Below are positions 16,645 through 25,483 of a stretch of DNA of 64,000 nucleotides, in pieces; positions within the stretch are counted from its first letter, which is position 1, and each line of letters begins with the position of its first letter. Below the pieces are notes generated by a model. That model ran no database searches. It worked only from the letters and a program-made list of their open reading frames with translations, and was not told the DNA's origin. The position numbers and the translations under genes were made by a program. Source of the DNA: Thetidibacter halocola (GTDB taxonomy: Bacteria > Pseudomonadota > Alphaproteobacteria > Rhodobacterales > Rhodobacteraceae); NCBI RefSeq assembly GCF_018224955.1, contig NZ_JAGTUU010000002.1, positions 248,001-312,000 on the forward strand, written 5' to 3'.

Positions 16645-17591
16645 GCCGTGACCTCCGCGCCTGCCTCCATGTGCCCGGCCACGATTCCGGTCCAGCCGTC
16701 GCGCGATCCGCCCAGCAGCCGGTCACGATGTGCGGCCCATTCGGCGCACAGCGCCTCCAGCCGGTCGGTGTCCTCGGCCAGCCGTTCGACCGCCATCCAG
16801 TCGCGCCAAGGCTGCGCCAGCGACCAGTCGGGTTCGTCGATCCGGCAATCGGGCAGGCGGAAATGATAGGCTGGGCGTGGCTTGATCGCGCCGCCATCGG
16901 GGAACAGCCGGGCAAAGGATTCGGGATCGGCATCCTTGAGCAGCGGTAGCAGGTCGAGCCCGTGATTGCGGCTTTGGGTATGCTCGGCATAGACCTGCGC
17001 CAGCGCATCCGTGTCGGCAGGCCGCTCGCGCTCCAGCGCGTCGGTCAGGCCGCGCGGCCAGGGATCGACGAAGGGCAGCAGGCGGCGGGTCGGGTCGATG
17101 CGCCCGTCGCGCCGCAGCCAGTCCTCGGAAAGGCCATAGGCCAGTGCGATGCGGCCCGGATGTGTCGCGTCGCCCTCGATCCGGGCCGGGTTCAGGTGCA
17201 CGCCAAAGCCCAGCAGGAGCCCGGCGCGCGACCCTTCGGCCCCCGCCTCGCGCAGCGCGTCGCACAAGGCCGAGAGTTGTGGCATCCGGCCGGGCGGCAG
17301 CGGTTCGGTCACGATCTCGACCGGCACCAGCCCGCGCGCCAAGTCGAGTCCCTTGTCCAGCCCCGGCAGGCCATCAGCCTTGCGCAGGGCGGTATCCAGT
17401 TCGATCCCGAGCGTGCCCAGGGCACTGTCGGTCAGGCGCAGGTCATGTGGGCCGCTACGGGCGATCTGACCGCCGAGCGCCTGCTGCGCGATCTCGGCGG
17501 TCTGCGTTTCGGTCAGGCCGGAGAACTCGATCTCGACGCCGCAAAGCCGCGGCGCGGTGTCCAGCCGCGGAAAAGGGGAAAACTGTGTCAT
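16641..17591 (-). CDS. Amidoligase family protein (Amidoligase_2)
   Basis: A 316-residue protein of the glutamine synthetase/GCS-like amidoligase family (PF12224-type). Family hallmarks are the N-terminal strand LCGVEIEFSGLT, VPVEIVTEPLPP, and FGVHLNPA, which place acidic metal-binding residues and a histidine as in carboxylate-amine ligases. ATG 17591 (MTQFSPF) is preferred to an upstream frame extension to 17633. In comparative studies such enzymes pair with gamma-glutamyl hydrolases, exactly as here, and are proposed to make or modify small peptides or polyamine adducts. The substrate is unknown and there is no obvious third gene in the pair. Confidence 0.85.
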   Translation of the reverse strand: MTQFSPFPRLDTAPRLCGVEIEFSGLTETQTAEIAQQALGGQIARSGPHDLRLTDSALGTLGIELDTALRKADGLPGLDKGLDLARGLVPVEIVTEPLPPGRMPQLSALCDALREAGAEGSRAGLLLGFGVHLNPARIEGDATHPGRIALAYGLSEDWLRRDGRIDPTRRLLPFVDPWPRGLTDALERERPADTDALAQVYAEHTQSRNHGLDLLPLLKDADPESFARLFPDGGAIKPRPAYHFRLPDCRIDEPDWSLAQPWRDWMAVERLAEDTDRLEALCAEWAAHRDRLLGGSRDGWTGIVAGHMEAGAEVTA

Positions 17592-17716
17592 GCAGAGGGA
17601 ACCTCTGTCGAAGCGAAAGAGTTCCCGCGTCACAGTGCGCGGCGCATCGGTTGACCTTTGCCGCGCAAAGGATCAGCCTGCGAGCAATCCGGCGAAACAC
17701 GACAAAAGGGCATCCG

Positions 17717-18583
17717 ATGCGATACCATACACCGCAGACATTCGAGGATGCCGCCCGCATCGCGGCGGCGGCGCAGGGCGTGACACGCTTTCTGGCGGGG
17801 GGCACTGACGTTCTGGTGCAGATGCGGGCCGGCATGGTTCAGCCCGACGATCTGATCGACCTGAAACACATTCCTGGCACGCAAGACATTGCCCGCACCG
17901 AGGACGGCGGCTGGCGCATCGGCATCGCCGTGCCGGGAATCGCGCTGGGCGGGCATGAGGCGCTGTGCGCCGACTGGCCCGGCGTGGTCGAGGGGATGGA
18001 ACTGGTCGGCTCGACCCAGATCCAGGGCCGCGCCACGCTGGCGGGGAACCTCTGCAACGGCTCGCCCGCCGCCGACAGCGTGCCGGGCCTGATCACTGCC
18101 GGCGCCGTCGTCGAGATCACCGGGCCCGCTGGCACCCGTACCCTGCCGGTCGAGGATGTGCCGCAGGGGCCGGGCCGCACCGCGTTGAAGCCCGGAGAGC
18201 TGGTCTCGGCCATCATCCTGCCGCCGCGCGGGGATTATGGTGGCGACTGTTACCTGCGCTTCATCCCGCGCACCGAGATGGACATCGCCGTGGTCGGCTG
18301 CGCCGTGAACCTGCGGCTGAAGGGCGGCGTGATCGCCGAGGCCCGTGTCGCGCTGGGCGCCGTGGCCCCCACCGTGATGCTGGTGCCCGAGGCCGCCGCC
18401 GCCATCGTCGGCACCGCGCTGGACGCCGCCGCCGAAGAGGCGCTGGCGCAGGCCGCCACCGCTGCTGCCAAGCCCATCAGCGACAAGCGCGGCACCGCCG
18501 AGTTCCGGCGCGAGGTCGCGGGCGTGCTGGCCAAGCGCGCCGCCCGTATCGCATTCGCCCGCGCCAAGGGAGACACCGCATGA
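17717..18583 (+). CDS. Molybdenum hydroxylase FAD-binding subunit (CoxM/CutM family)
   Basis: A 288-residue flavoprotein subunit of a xanthine dehydrogenase-type enzyme. FAD-binding motifs are ARFLAGGTDVL-like VTRFLAGGTDVLVQM (about 27-41) and IQGRATLAGNLCNGSPAADSVPGL (about 98-120). It would pass electrons from the iron-sulfur subunit to an acceptor. It is first of a tightly packed set (FAD, 2Fe-2S and Mo subunits, then a MoaD-like gene), each overlapping the next. A longer upstream frame is only a shadow of the divergent amidoligase gene. CO dehydrogenase is the nearest named relative, but the Mo subunit argues against CO as substrate. Confidence 0.92.
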   Translation: MRYHTPQTFEDAARIAAAAQGVTRFLAGGTDVLVQMRAGMVQPDDLIDLKHIPGTQDIARTEDGGWRIGIAVPGIALGGHEALCADWPGVVEGMELVGSTQIQGRATLAGNLCNGSPAADSVPGLITAGAVVEITGPAGTRTLPVEDVPQGPGRTALKPGELVSAIILPPRGDYGGDCYLRFIPRTEMDIAVVGCAVNLRLKGGVIAEARVALGAVAPTVMLVPEAAAAIVGTALDAAAEEALAQAATAAAKPISDKRGTAEFRREVAGVLAKRAARIAFARAKGDTA

Positions 18584-19062
18584 GCAAGATCCACGTCACC
18601 ACCAAGGTCAACGGCGACCCGGTCGAATTCCTCGCAGACCCGCGCGAGACGCTGCTCGACTGCCTGCGCGACCGGCTGGGCCTCACGGGGTCGAAAGAGG
18701 GCTGCGGCACCGGTGATTGCGGTGCCTGTTCCGTCATTCTCGATGGGCGTCTGGTCTGTTCCTGCCTCGTGCTGGGAGTCGAGGCGCAGGGCAAGGCCGT
18801 CGAAACCATCGAGGGCATGGCGCAGGGCGAAGACCTGCACCCGCTGCAACGCAAGTTCATCGAACATGCCGCGCTGCAATGCGGGTTCTGCACGCCGGGA
18901 ATCCTCGTGGCGGCAAAGGCGCTGCTGGAGACGAACCCGGACCCGACCGAGACCGAGGTGCGCTATTGGCTGGCGGGGAATCTCTGCCGTTGCACCGGCT
19001 ATGACAAGATCATTCGCGCCGTGATGGATGCGGCGGCGGAACTGCGCGGGGAGGCTGCGTGA
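18580..19062 (+). CDS. Molybdenum hydroxylase 2Fe-2S subunit (CoxS family)
   Basis: A 160-residue iron-sulfur protein with two clusters. The plant-type ferredoxin domain carries CGTGDCGACSVILDG with the distal cysteine in LVCSC (about residues 44-66). The alpha-helical domain carries CGFCTPGILVAAKALL and NLCRCTGYDKI (about 104-145). It relays electrons between the molybdenum centre and FAD. Both ends overlap the neighbouring genes (ATGA with the FAD subunit gene, TGATG with the Mo subunit gene), so stoichiometric translation is likely. Confidence 0.95.
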   Translation: MSKIHVTTKVNGDPVEFLADPRETLLDCLRDRLGLTGSKEGCGTGDCGACSVILDGRLVCSCLVLGVEAQGKAVETIEGMAQGEDLHPLQRKFIEHAALQCGFCTPGILVAAKALLETNPDPTETEVRYWLAGNLCRCTGYDKIIRAVMDAAAELRGEAA

Positions 19063-21308
19063 TGGCGAAGGACGAGTATCGCGAATTCCGGCTGGTCGGC
19101 ACGCGCCCCGACCGACCCGATGGACTCGACAAGGTGACGGGCCGTGCACGCTATGGCGCCGACATGACCGCGCCGGGGATGCTGTGGGGCGCAGTGGTGC
19201 GCAGCCCGCATGCCCATGCGCGGATCGTGAAGATCGACACCAGCAAGGCCGAGGCGCTGGAAGGCGTGAAGGCCGTGGTGACGCGCGCCGACCTGCCCAC
19301 CGGCCTGACGGGCGAGGATTGGGACCTGCAGGAAAACACGCTGGCGGGCGAGCGGGCGCTGTATGACGGCCACGCGGTCGCCGCCGTCGCCGCCACCTCG
19401 GCGTTGATCGCGCAGGAGGCCGCGCGGCTGGTCGAGGTAGACTACGAGGTGCTGCCGCATGTCACCGATGTGGACGCCGCGATGGCCCCCGACGCACCGG
19501 TGATCCGCGAGGGTGCCGCCGACCCGACCGTGCCGGAAGGCATGCATCCCAACGTGGTGAAGTACTTTGCCTTCGATCACGGCGACGTCGAGGCGGGTTT
19601 CGCGCAGGCCGACCTCGTGATGGAGCGCACCTATAAGACCGAGGCGACGCATCAGGGCTATATCGAACCGCATGCCTGCCTTGGCCAGCTTGGCTCTGAC
19701 GGCAAGGGCGAGATGTGGGTCTGCACCCAAGGCCAGTGGTTCATCCGCCGCATGTGCGCCGCCGTCGTGGGCATCGAGGCCGCGCAACTGCGCGTGACCC
19801 CCTCCGAGATCGGTGGCGGGTTCGGCGGCAAGACGACGATCTTCATGGAACCGCTCAGCCTCGCGCTGTCGCGCAAGGCGGGCGGGCGCCCGGTCAAGAT
19901 CGTGATGAGCCGGTCCGAGGTGCTGCGCGCCACCGGGCCGACCGCGTCCGCGTCGATGGACGTCAAGATCGGCATGAAGAAGGACGGCACCATCACCGCC
20001 GGCAAGGCCACGTTCCGCATGCAGGGCGGCGCCTTTCCCGGCGCGCCCGTGGACATGGCGCTGTATTGCGCCTTTGCGCCCTACAAGATGCCGGCGGTCG
20101 AGTGCGAGGGTTTCGACGTGCTGGCCAACCGCCCGAAATGCGCCGCCTATCGTGCGCCGGGCTCGCCCATGGGGGCCTTTGCCGTCGAAAGCCTGCTGGA
20201 CGAGATGTGCCGCAAGCTGGGCATCGACCCGATGGACATGCGCATGAAGAACGCCGTGCGCGAGGGCGACCGCGCCGCCTACGGGCCGAAATTCGGCTCG
20301 ATCGGGCTGGTCGAGGTGCTGGAGGCAACCCGCGCGCATCCGAACCTGTCGATCCCGCTGGGTCTGAACCAGGGGCGCGGCATCGCCAGCGGTTACTGGT
20401 TCAACCATGGCGGAGAGACCTCGGTCAGCATGGCGATTTCCGAGGACGGCACCGCGCAGGTCTCGGTCGGCACGCCGGATATCGGCGGCAGCCGCGCCTC
20501 CATCGCGCTGATGACGGCGGAAACGTTGGGCATTCCTTACGAGGACGTGCGCGTGAACGTGGTCGAGACCGGCGCGCTGGGCGTGAACGAGCCGACCCAT
20601 GGCAGCCGCGCCACCTTTGCCAGCGGCAAGGCCGCAGTCGAGGCGGCGCAGCACGCCATCAAGGAAATGTGCCGCCGCGCCGCCGCCGAATGGGGGATCG
20701 AACCCGAAGCGGTGGAATGGGTCGACGGTGCCGCGCAGCCTGCGGGCCCCAATGCCGGTAAATTTCCGCCCATGACCATTGCCGAGATCGCGGGCAAGAT
20801 GGGCAGCACGGGCGGTCCGATCTCCGGCCACCATGAATCGGTGCCGGGCGGCGTGGGCGAAAGCTTTGGCTGTCACGTCGTCGATGTCGAGGTCGATCCG
20901 GAAACCGGGGGCGTCAAGATCCTGCGCTATCTCGTGGTGCAGGACGCGGGCCGCGCGATCCATCCCTCTTACGTCGAGGGCCAATACCAAGGCGGCGCGG
21001 CGCAGGGCATCGGCTGGGCGCTGAACGAGGGGTATATCTACGGCGAGGACGGCCGGTTGCAGAACCCGGTCTTCCTCGACTACCGCGTGCCCGTCGCCTC
21101 GGACCTGCCGATGATCGACACGGTGATCGTCGAGGTGCCGAACCCCGGCCACCCCTACGGCGTGCGCGGCGTGGGCGAGACGGGTATCACCCCGCCGCTA
21201 CCCGCCATCGCCAACGCGATCCAGGCGGCCACCGGCGCCCGCCTGACCGAGTTGCCGATGAACCCGCCGCGCGTGCTGGCGGCGATCAAGGCGGCGAAGG
21301 CGGGCTGA
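19062..21308 (+). CDS. Molybdopterin-binding catalytic subunit, xanthine dehydrogenase family
   Basis: A 748-residue catalytic subunit binding molybdopterin cytosine dinucleotide. Signature regions are GGGFGGKT (about 255), the active-site loop CAAYRAPGSPMGAFAVES (about 362), QGIGWALNEGY (about 650) and the catalytic glutamate in GVRGVGETGITP (about 705). The loop does not contain the AYRCSFR sequence of true form I CO dehydrogenase, so another aromatic or heterocyclic substrate is more likely. ATG 19062 overlaps the 2Fe-2S subunit stop (TGATG); GTG one codon earlier is possible. The next gene encodes a MoaD-like protein starting within its stop codon. Confidence 0.93.
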   Translation: MAKDEYREFRLVGTRPDRPDGLDKVTGRARYGADMTAPGMLWGAVVRSPHAHARIVKIDTSKAEALEGVKAVVTRADLPTGLTGEDWDLQENTLAGERALYDGHAVAAVAATSALIAQEAARLVEVDYEVLPHVTDVDAAMAPDAPVIREGAADPTVPEGMHPNVVKYFAFDHGDVEAGFAQADLVMERTYKTEATHQGYIEPHACLGQLGSDGKGEMWVCTQGQWFIRRMCAAVVGIEAAQLRVTPSEIGGGFGGKTTIFMEPLSLALSRKAGGRPVKIVMSRSEVLRATGPTASASMDVKIGMKKDGTITAGKATFRMQGGAFPGAPVDMALYCAFAPYKMPAVECEGFDVLANRPKCAAYRAPGSPMGAFAVESLLDEMCRKLGIDPMDMRMKNAVREGDRAAYGPKFGSIGLVEVLEATRAHPNLSIPLGLNQGRGIASGYWFNHGGETSVSMAISEDGTAQVSVGTPDIGGSRASIALMTAETLGIPYEDVRVNVVETGALGVNEPTHGSRATFASGKAAVEAAQHAIKEMCRRAAAEWGIEPEAVEWVDGAAQPAGPNAGKFPPMTIAEIAGKMGSTGGPISGHHESVPGGVGESFGCHVVDVEVDPETGGVKILRYLVVQDAGRAIHPSYVEGQYQGGAAQGIGWALNEGYIYGEDGRLQNPVFLDYRVPVASDLPMIDTVIVEVPNPGHPYGVRGVGETGITPPLPAIANAIQAATGARLTELPMNPPRVLAAIKAAKAG

Positions 21309-21550
21309 TGGTCGCCGTGCACCTCTGGTCGAGCCTCACCCGCTTTACCGACGGGAAGCGGGTGGTTGAGGTTCCGGGCGTGACGGCGGGCGAACTCCTG
21401 TCCGGGCTCAAGGCCGCCTATCCCGGTCTTGGCCCGGTGCTGGACGGGGGCGTGTCGGTGGTCATCGACGACGCCATCGCCCCCAGCCTGCACACGCCTG
21501 TCCCTGACGGCGCCGAGGTCTACCTGATGCAGCGGCTCAAGGGGGGCTAG
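21308..21550 (+). CDS. MoaD/ThiS-family ubiquitin-like sulfur carrier protein
   Basis: An 80-residue beta-grasp protein ending in Gly-Gly, the C-terminus that is adenylated and thiocarboxylated in MoaD and ThiS. The pattern VHLWSSLTRFTDG, VTAGELLSGLKAAYPGL, and DGAEVYLMQRLKGG fits the MoaD family. Its ATG overlaps the stop of the molybdenum subunit gene, so it belongs to that operon. It may supply dithiolene sulfur for the cofactor of this enzyme in particular, or act in a distinct sulfur transfer; which is not decided by sequence. Confidence 0.83.
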   Translation: MVAVHLWSSLTRFTDGKRVVEVPGVTAGELLSGLKAAYPGLGPVLDGGVSVVIDDAIAPSLHTPVPDGAEVYLMQRLKGG

Positions 21551-21602
21551 CCCAGACCCCCTGCTTGCGCTAAGGCGCAGCAAACCCAGCGCGGAGGCGG
21601 TC

Positions 21603-22868
21603 TTGGATCATTTCATCTATCGCGACGGCCGGCTTCACGCCGAGAATGTTCCCGTGGCCGAAATCGCGGCCGCGGTCGGCACGCCGTTCTACGTCTATTC
21701 CACCGCCACGCTGCTGCGCCATTTCACGCTGTTCGATGATGCGCTGGACTGGGGTCCGCACCTTGTCTGTTACGCGATGAAGGCCGCCAGCAACCAGGCG
21801 ATCCTGAAGACGCTGGCGCAGGCGGGCGCGGGCATGGACGTGGTCTCGGGCGGCGAATATGCCCGGGCTAGGGCGGCGGGCGTGCCGGGAGAGCGGATCG
21901 TCTTTTCCGGCGTCGGCAAGACGCATGAGGAAATCCGCGCCGCGCTGATCGGCGGAATCCGCCAGTTCAACGTCGAATCCGAACCCGAGATGCGGGCGAT
22001 TTCCGAGGTGGCCACGGCGCTGGGCGTGGTCGCGCCGATCACGATCCGTGTGAACCCCGACGTCGACGCAAAGACCCACGCCAAGATCGCCACCGGCAAG
22101 TCGGAAAACAAGTTCGGCATCCCCATCGCCAAGGCCCGCGCCGTCTATGCCGAGGCCGCCGCCCTGTCGGGTCTCAAGGTGATCGGCATCGACGTGCATA
22201 TCGGCAGCCAGCTGACCCAGCTGGAGCCCTTCCGCCAAGCCTATCAGAAGGTCGCGGAACTGACCGAACAGCTGCGCGCCGACGGGCATCAGATCACGCG
22301 GCTGGACCTGGGCGGCGGCCTCGGCATCCCCTATACCCGCTCGAACGAGGCGCCGCCGCTGCCATCCGATTACGGCGACCTGATCCGCGAGACCGTGGGC
22401 CACCTGGGCTGCGAGATCGAGATCGAGCCAGGCCGCCTGATCGTCGGCAACGCGGGCATTCTCGTGTCGCAGGTGATCTACGTGAAGCAGGGCGAGGGAC
22501 GGGATTTCCTGATCCTCGACGCCGCGATGAACGATCTGATCCGCCCCGCCATGTATGACGCCCACCACGAGATCGTGCCGGTGGTCGAACCCGATGCCGG
22601 GGTGGATCTCGCACCTTTCGACATCGTCGGCCCGGTCTGCGAGACGGGCGATACATTCGCCAAGGGCCGCCTGATGCCGCCAACCGCCGAGGGCGACCTG
22701 CTGGCCTTCCGAGGGGCGGGCGCCTATGGCGCAGTGATGAGCAGCGAATACAACACGCGCCCGCTGGTGCCCGAGGTTCTCGTGAAGGGCGATCAATTCG
22801 CGGTTATTCGTGCGCGACCGACCTTTGACGAAATCATCAATCGGGATACCATTCCGCAATGGTTGTAG
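21603..22868 (+). CDS. lysA: Diaminopimelate decarboxylase
   Basis: A 421-residue PLP enzyme that converts meso-diaminopimelate to L-lysine, the last step of lysine synthesis. The PLP lysine is in YAMKAASNQAIL (about residue 60), the fold-type III glycine-rich loop in LDLGGGLGIPY (about 237), and the substrate cysteine in GPVCETGDTF (about 345); the C-terminal FRGAGAYGAVMSSEYNTRP is conserved. The start is TTG 21603, supported by GGAGG at 21595-21599. It is followed by the TIGR02302 gene, a common pairing in Rhodobacterales. Confidence 0.95.
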   Translation: MDHFIYRDGRLHAENVPVAEIAAAVGTPFYVYSTATLLRHFTLFDDALDWGPHLVCYAMKAASNQAILKTLAQAGAGMDVVSGGEYARARAAGVPGERIVFSGVGKTHEEIRAALIGGIRQFNVESEPEMRAISEVATALGVVAPITIRVNPDVDAKTHAKIATGKSENKFGIPIAKARAVYAEAAALSGLKVIGIDVHIGSQLTQLEPFRQAYQKVAELTEQLRADGHQITRLDLGGGLGIPYTRSNEAPPLPSDYGDLIRETVGHLGCEIEIEPGRLIVGNAGILVSQVIYVKQGEGRDFLILDAAMNDLIRPAMYDAHHEIVPVVEPDAGVDLAPFDIVGPVCETGDTFAKGRLMPPTAEGDLLAFRGAGAYGAVMSSEYNTRPLVPEVLVKGDQFAVIRARPTFDEIINRDTIPQWL

Positions 22869-22907
22869 GGCATCCTCCTTGCAGCCCCGGCTGACAAGGA
22901 GCGATGC

Positions 22908-25481
22908 ATGGCGCGCGCCGACAGGGAAAACAGCGATATCTCGGGTGTTTACGGCGAAATCCGCTGGCCCCTTCGGCTGACGCTGTGGGGCATGGCGGCA
23001 GAACGCGTGACGCGCGCCTTCTGGCCTCTCTGGTCGGTTGTCTTCGCGACCCTGGCACTCTTGATGCTGGGCGTGCAGGACATGATGGCCGTCGAATGGG
23101 TCTGGGCCATCGCGGCCGGCTTCGGTCTGCTCGGAATCTGGGCACTGGCACGCGGCATCCGCAGCTTTCACCTTCCCCGGATTGAAGAGGCGCTGGTGCG
23201 TCTCGATTCCACGATGAAGGGCAACCCGATCCAGGCGGCGCTTGACCGGCAGGCGGTGGGCGCGGGCGACACGGCTTCGAACGCCGTGTGGCAGGCCCAC
23301 CAGGCGCGGATGCGCGCCCGCCTGGCTGAGGCGCGGGCGGTCGAGCCTGACCTGCGCGTGTCCCGCGCCGATCCTTTCGCGTTGCGCTACGTCGCGCTGC
23401 TGATGCTGTCGACGGCCTTTCTCTTCGGCTCCTTCATGCGGGTCGAGTCGATCACCAATATCGGCGTCGGCGGCAACGAACTGGCACAAGGTCCAGCCTG
23501 GGAAGGTTGGATGGAACCGCCGGGTTACACCCGTCTGCCGTCGGTCTACCTGAACGACATCATCGCGCCGGGGTTCGATGTGCCCGAGGGCGCACAGATC
23601 ACCTTGCGCATGTATGGCGAGGTCGGCGCGCTCAGCGTCGAGGAATCCGTGTCGGGTCGTCCGCTGGACGAAGGTCAGGCGCAGGAAACGGCGCAGGAAT
23701 TCGCCGTGGCGCAATCCGGCCGCATCGCCATCGACGGGCCGGGTGGCCGGATCTGGGAGATCGCGATGATCCCCGACCAGGCGCCGGAGGTCCTGCGCGA
23801 GGGCGATATCGACGTCACCTATGACGGCGAGGCGACGATTCCCTACGCCGCCAGCGACGATCATGGCGTGGTCGCCGGAACCGCGCGCATCGTTCTGGCA
23901 CTCGATCAGGTCGATCGCCGCTATCATCGCCTGATCGACCCGGAGCCGCTGCCCGCGCTCGAGGTTCCGCTGCCGATGCCGATTTCGGGCGACCGGGCCG
24001 ATTTCTCGGAAAACATGGTCGAGAATTTCTCGCTGCATCCCTGGGCCAACCTCCCCGTCCGACTGGAACTCGAGGTCGAGGATGCCCGCGGACAACGTGG
24101 CCTGACGCAGCCGGAGTTGCTGACCCTGCCGGGTCGCCGGTTTTTCGATCCGATCGCCGCGGCGGTAATCGAACAGCGGCAGGCGCTGCTTTGGAACCGC
24201 GCGAACGCCGCCGAGGTCGCGCTGATCCTGCGCGCCGTGGCGCATGAGGGAGACGCCCTGTTCCGCAAGCAGATCCACGGCGAGCAGCTGATGGCGATCA
24301 CCCGCAAGATCGAGACGCTGGCGCGCTTTGACAGCATGACGGATGATCTGCGCGACGGCATCGCCCAGGACCTGTGGGACTTGGCGATCACCATGGAAGA
24401 GGGCGACCTCGCCGACGCCATGGAACGCCTGCGCCGCGCGCAGGAGCGGCTGGAAGAGGCGATGAAGAACGGCGCCTCCGACCAGGAAATCGCCGAACTG
24501 ATGCAGGAACTGCGCGAGGCGACGGACGATTACCTGCGCCAACTGTCCCGCCAGCAACAGCAGCAGGCCCAGCAGAACCCCGAGATGGGCGATCCGCAGG
24601 ACATGATGGAGATGTCGCAGGACGACCTTCAGCGCATGATGGACCGCATCCAGGAACTGATGGAGCAGGGCCGCATGGCCGAAGCGATGGAAGCGCTGCG
24701 CCAGCTCCAGGAAATGATGGAGAACATGCAGGTCACGCAGGGCCAGGGCGGTCAGGGCCAGTCGCCCGGCGAACAGGCGATGGAGGGCCTGTCGGAAACA
24801 CTGCGCGAGCAGCAGGGCCTGTCCGACGAGGCGTTCCGCGACCTTCAGGAGCAGTTCAACCCCGGCCAGCAAGGCCAGCAGCAGGGCCAGGGTCAGCAAC
24901 AGGGTCAACAGCAAGGGCAGGGTCAACAGGGCCAAGGTCAGCAAGGCCAGCAGCAAGGGCAGAATGGTCAGGACGGCCAGAGCCTCGAAGACAGCCTTTC
25001 AGACCGTCAGCGTGCCCTGCGCAACGAACTGAACCGCCAAAGGCAGAACCTTCCCGGACAAGGTTCCGAGGCGGGCGACCGCGCCGCCGAGGCGCTGGGT
25101 CGGGCCGAGGGCGCGATGGACCGCGCCGAACGCTCGCTCCGCGACGGCGACCTGCCGGGTGCCATCGGCGACCAGGCCGATGCGATGGAGGCGCTGCGCG
25201 AGGGGATGCGAAACCTGGGCGAGGCCCTGGCGCAGCAGCAACAACAGAACCAGGGCCAGCAGGGCATGGCCGATGGCGGCGACCCGACCGAGCAGCGCGA
25301 CCCGCTGGGCCGCAACGCGGGGTCCAACGGCCAGGTCGGCACGGACGAGTCGCTGCTGCAAGGTGAGGACGTGTATCGCCGCGCCCGCGAGTTGCTGGAC
25401 GAGATCCGCCGCCGCTCGGGCGAGGGCGAACGCCCGACCGCCGAACTGGATTACCTCGAACGCCTGCTCGACCGGTTCTGA
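22908..25481 (+). CDS. TIGR02302/DUF4175 family membrane protein with Gln/Gly-rich repeats
   Basis: An 857-residue protein of the alphaproteobacterial TIGR02302 (DUF4175) family, function unknown. Two membrane helices lie near residues 38-80 and a third near 160-180. The remainder is soluble and largely helical, probably coiled coil (about 440-640). It contains a low-complexity tract (about 645-690) made of repeated Q and G units such as QQQGQGQQGQ, and a DG-rich segment before the conserved end AELDYLERLLDRF. The family is usually next to lysA, as here. The extended helical region suggests an envelope or structural role; this is a guess. Confidence 0.87.
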   Translation: MARADRENSDISGVYGEIRWPLRLTLWGMAAERVTRAFWPLWSVVFATLALLMLGVQDMMAVEWVWAIAAGFGLLGIWALARGIRSFHLPRIEEALVRLDSTMKGNPIQAALDRQAVGAGDTASNAVWQAHQARMRARLAEARAVEPDLRVSRADPFALRYVALLMLSTAFLFGSFMRVESITNIGVGGNELAQGPAWEGWMEPPGYTRLPSVYLNDIIAPGFDVPEGAQITLRMYGEVGALSVEESVSGRPLDEGQAQETAQEFAVAQSGRIAIDGPGGRIWEIAMIPDQAPEVLREGDIDVTYDGEATIPYAASDDHGVVAGTARIVLALDQVDRRYHRLIDPEPLPALEVPLPMPISGDRADFSENMVENFSLHPWANLPVRLELEVEDARGQRGLTQPELLTLPGRRFFDPIAAAVIEQRQALLWNRANAAEVALILRAVAHEGDALFRKQIHGEQLMAITRKIETLARFDSMTDDLRDGIAQDLWDLAITMEEGDLADAMERLRRAQERLEEAMKNGASDQEIAELMQELREATDDYLRQLSRQQQQQAQQNPEMGDPQDMMEMSQDDLQRMMDRIQELMEQGRMAEAMEALRQLQEMMENMQVTQGQGGQGQSPGEQAMEGLSETLREQQGLSDEAFRDLQEQFNPGQQGQQQGQGQQQGQQQGQGQQGQGQQGQQQGQNGQDGQSLEDSLSDRQRALRNELNRQRQNLPGQGSEAGDRAAEALGRAEGAMDRAERSLRDGDLPGAIGDQADAMEALREGMRNLGEALAQQQQQNQGQQGMADGGDPTEQRDPLGRNAGSNGQVGTDESLLQGEDVYRRARELLDEIRRRSGEGERPTAELDYLERLLDRF

Positions 25482-25483
25482 CC

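Noticed and set aside
17717-21308. Naming the enzyme CO dehydrogenase (coxMSL)
   Set aside because: The catalytic loop lacks the AYRCSFR sequence of form I CO dehydrogenase, so only the general molybdenum hydroxylase family is claimed.
21570-24956. 1128-codon minus-strand frame opposite lysA and the TIGR02302 gene
   Set aside because: It spans two real genes and the gap between them, and its leucine-rich start is the mirror of the CAG-rich Gln/Gly tract. It is not a gene.
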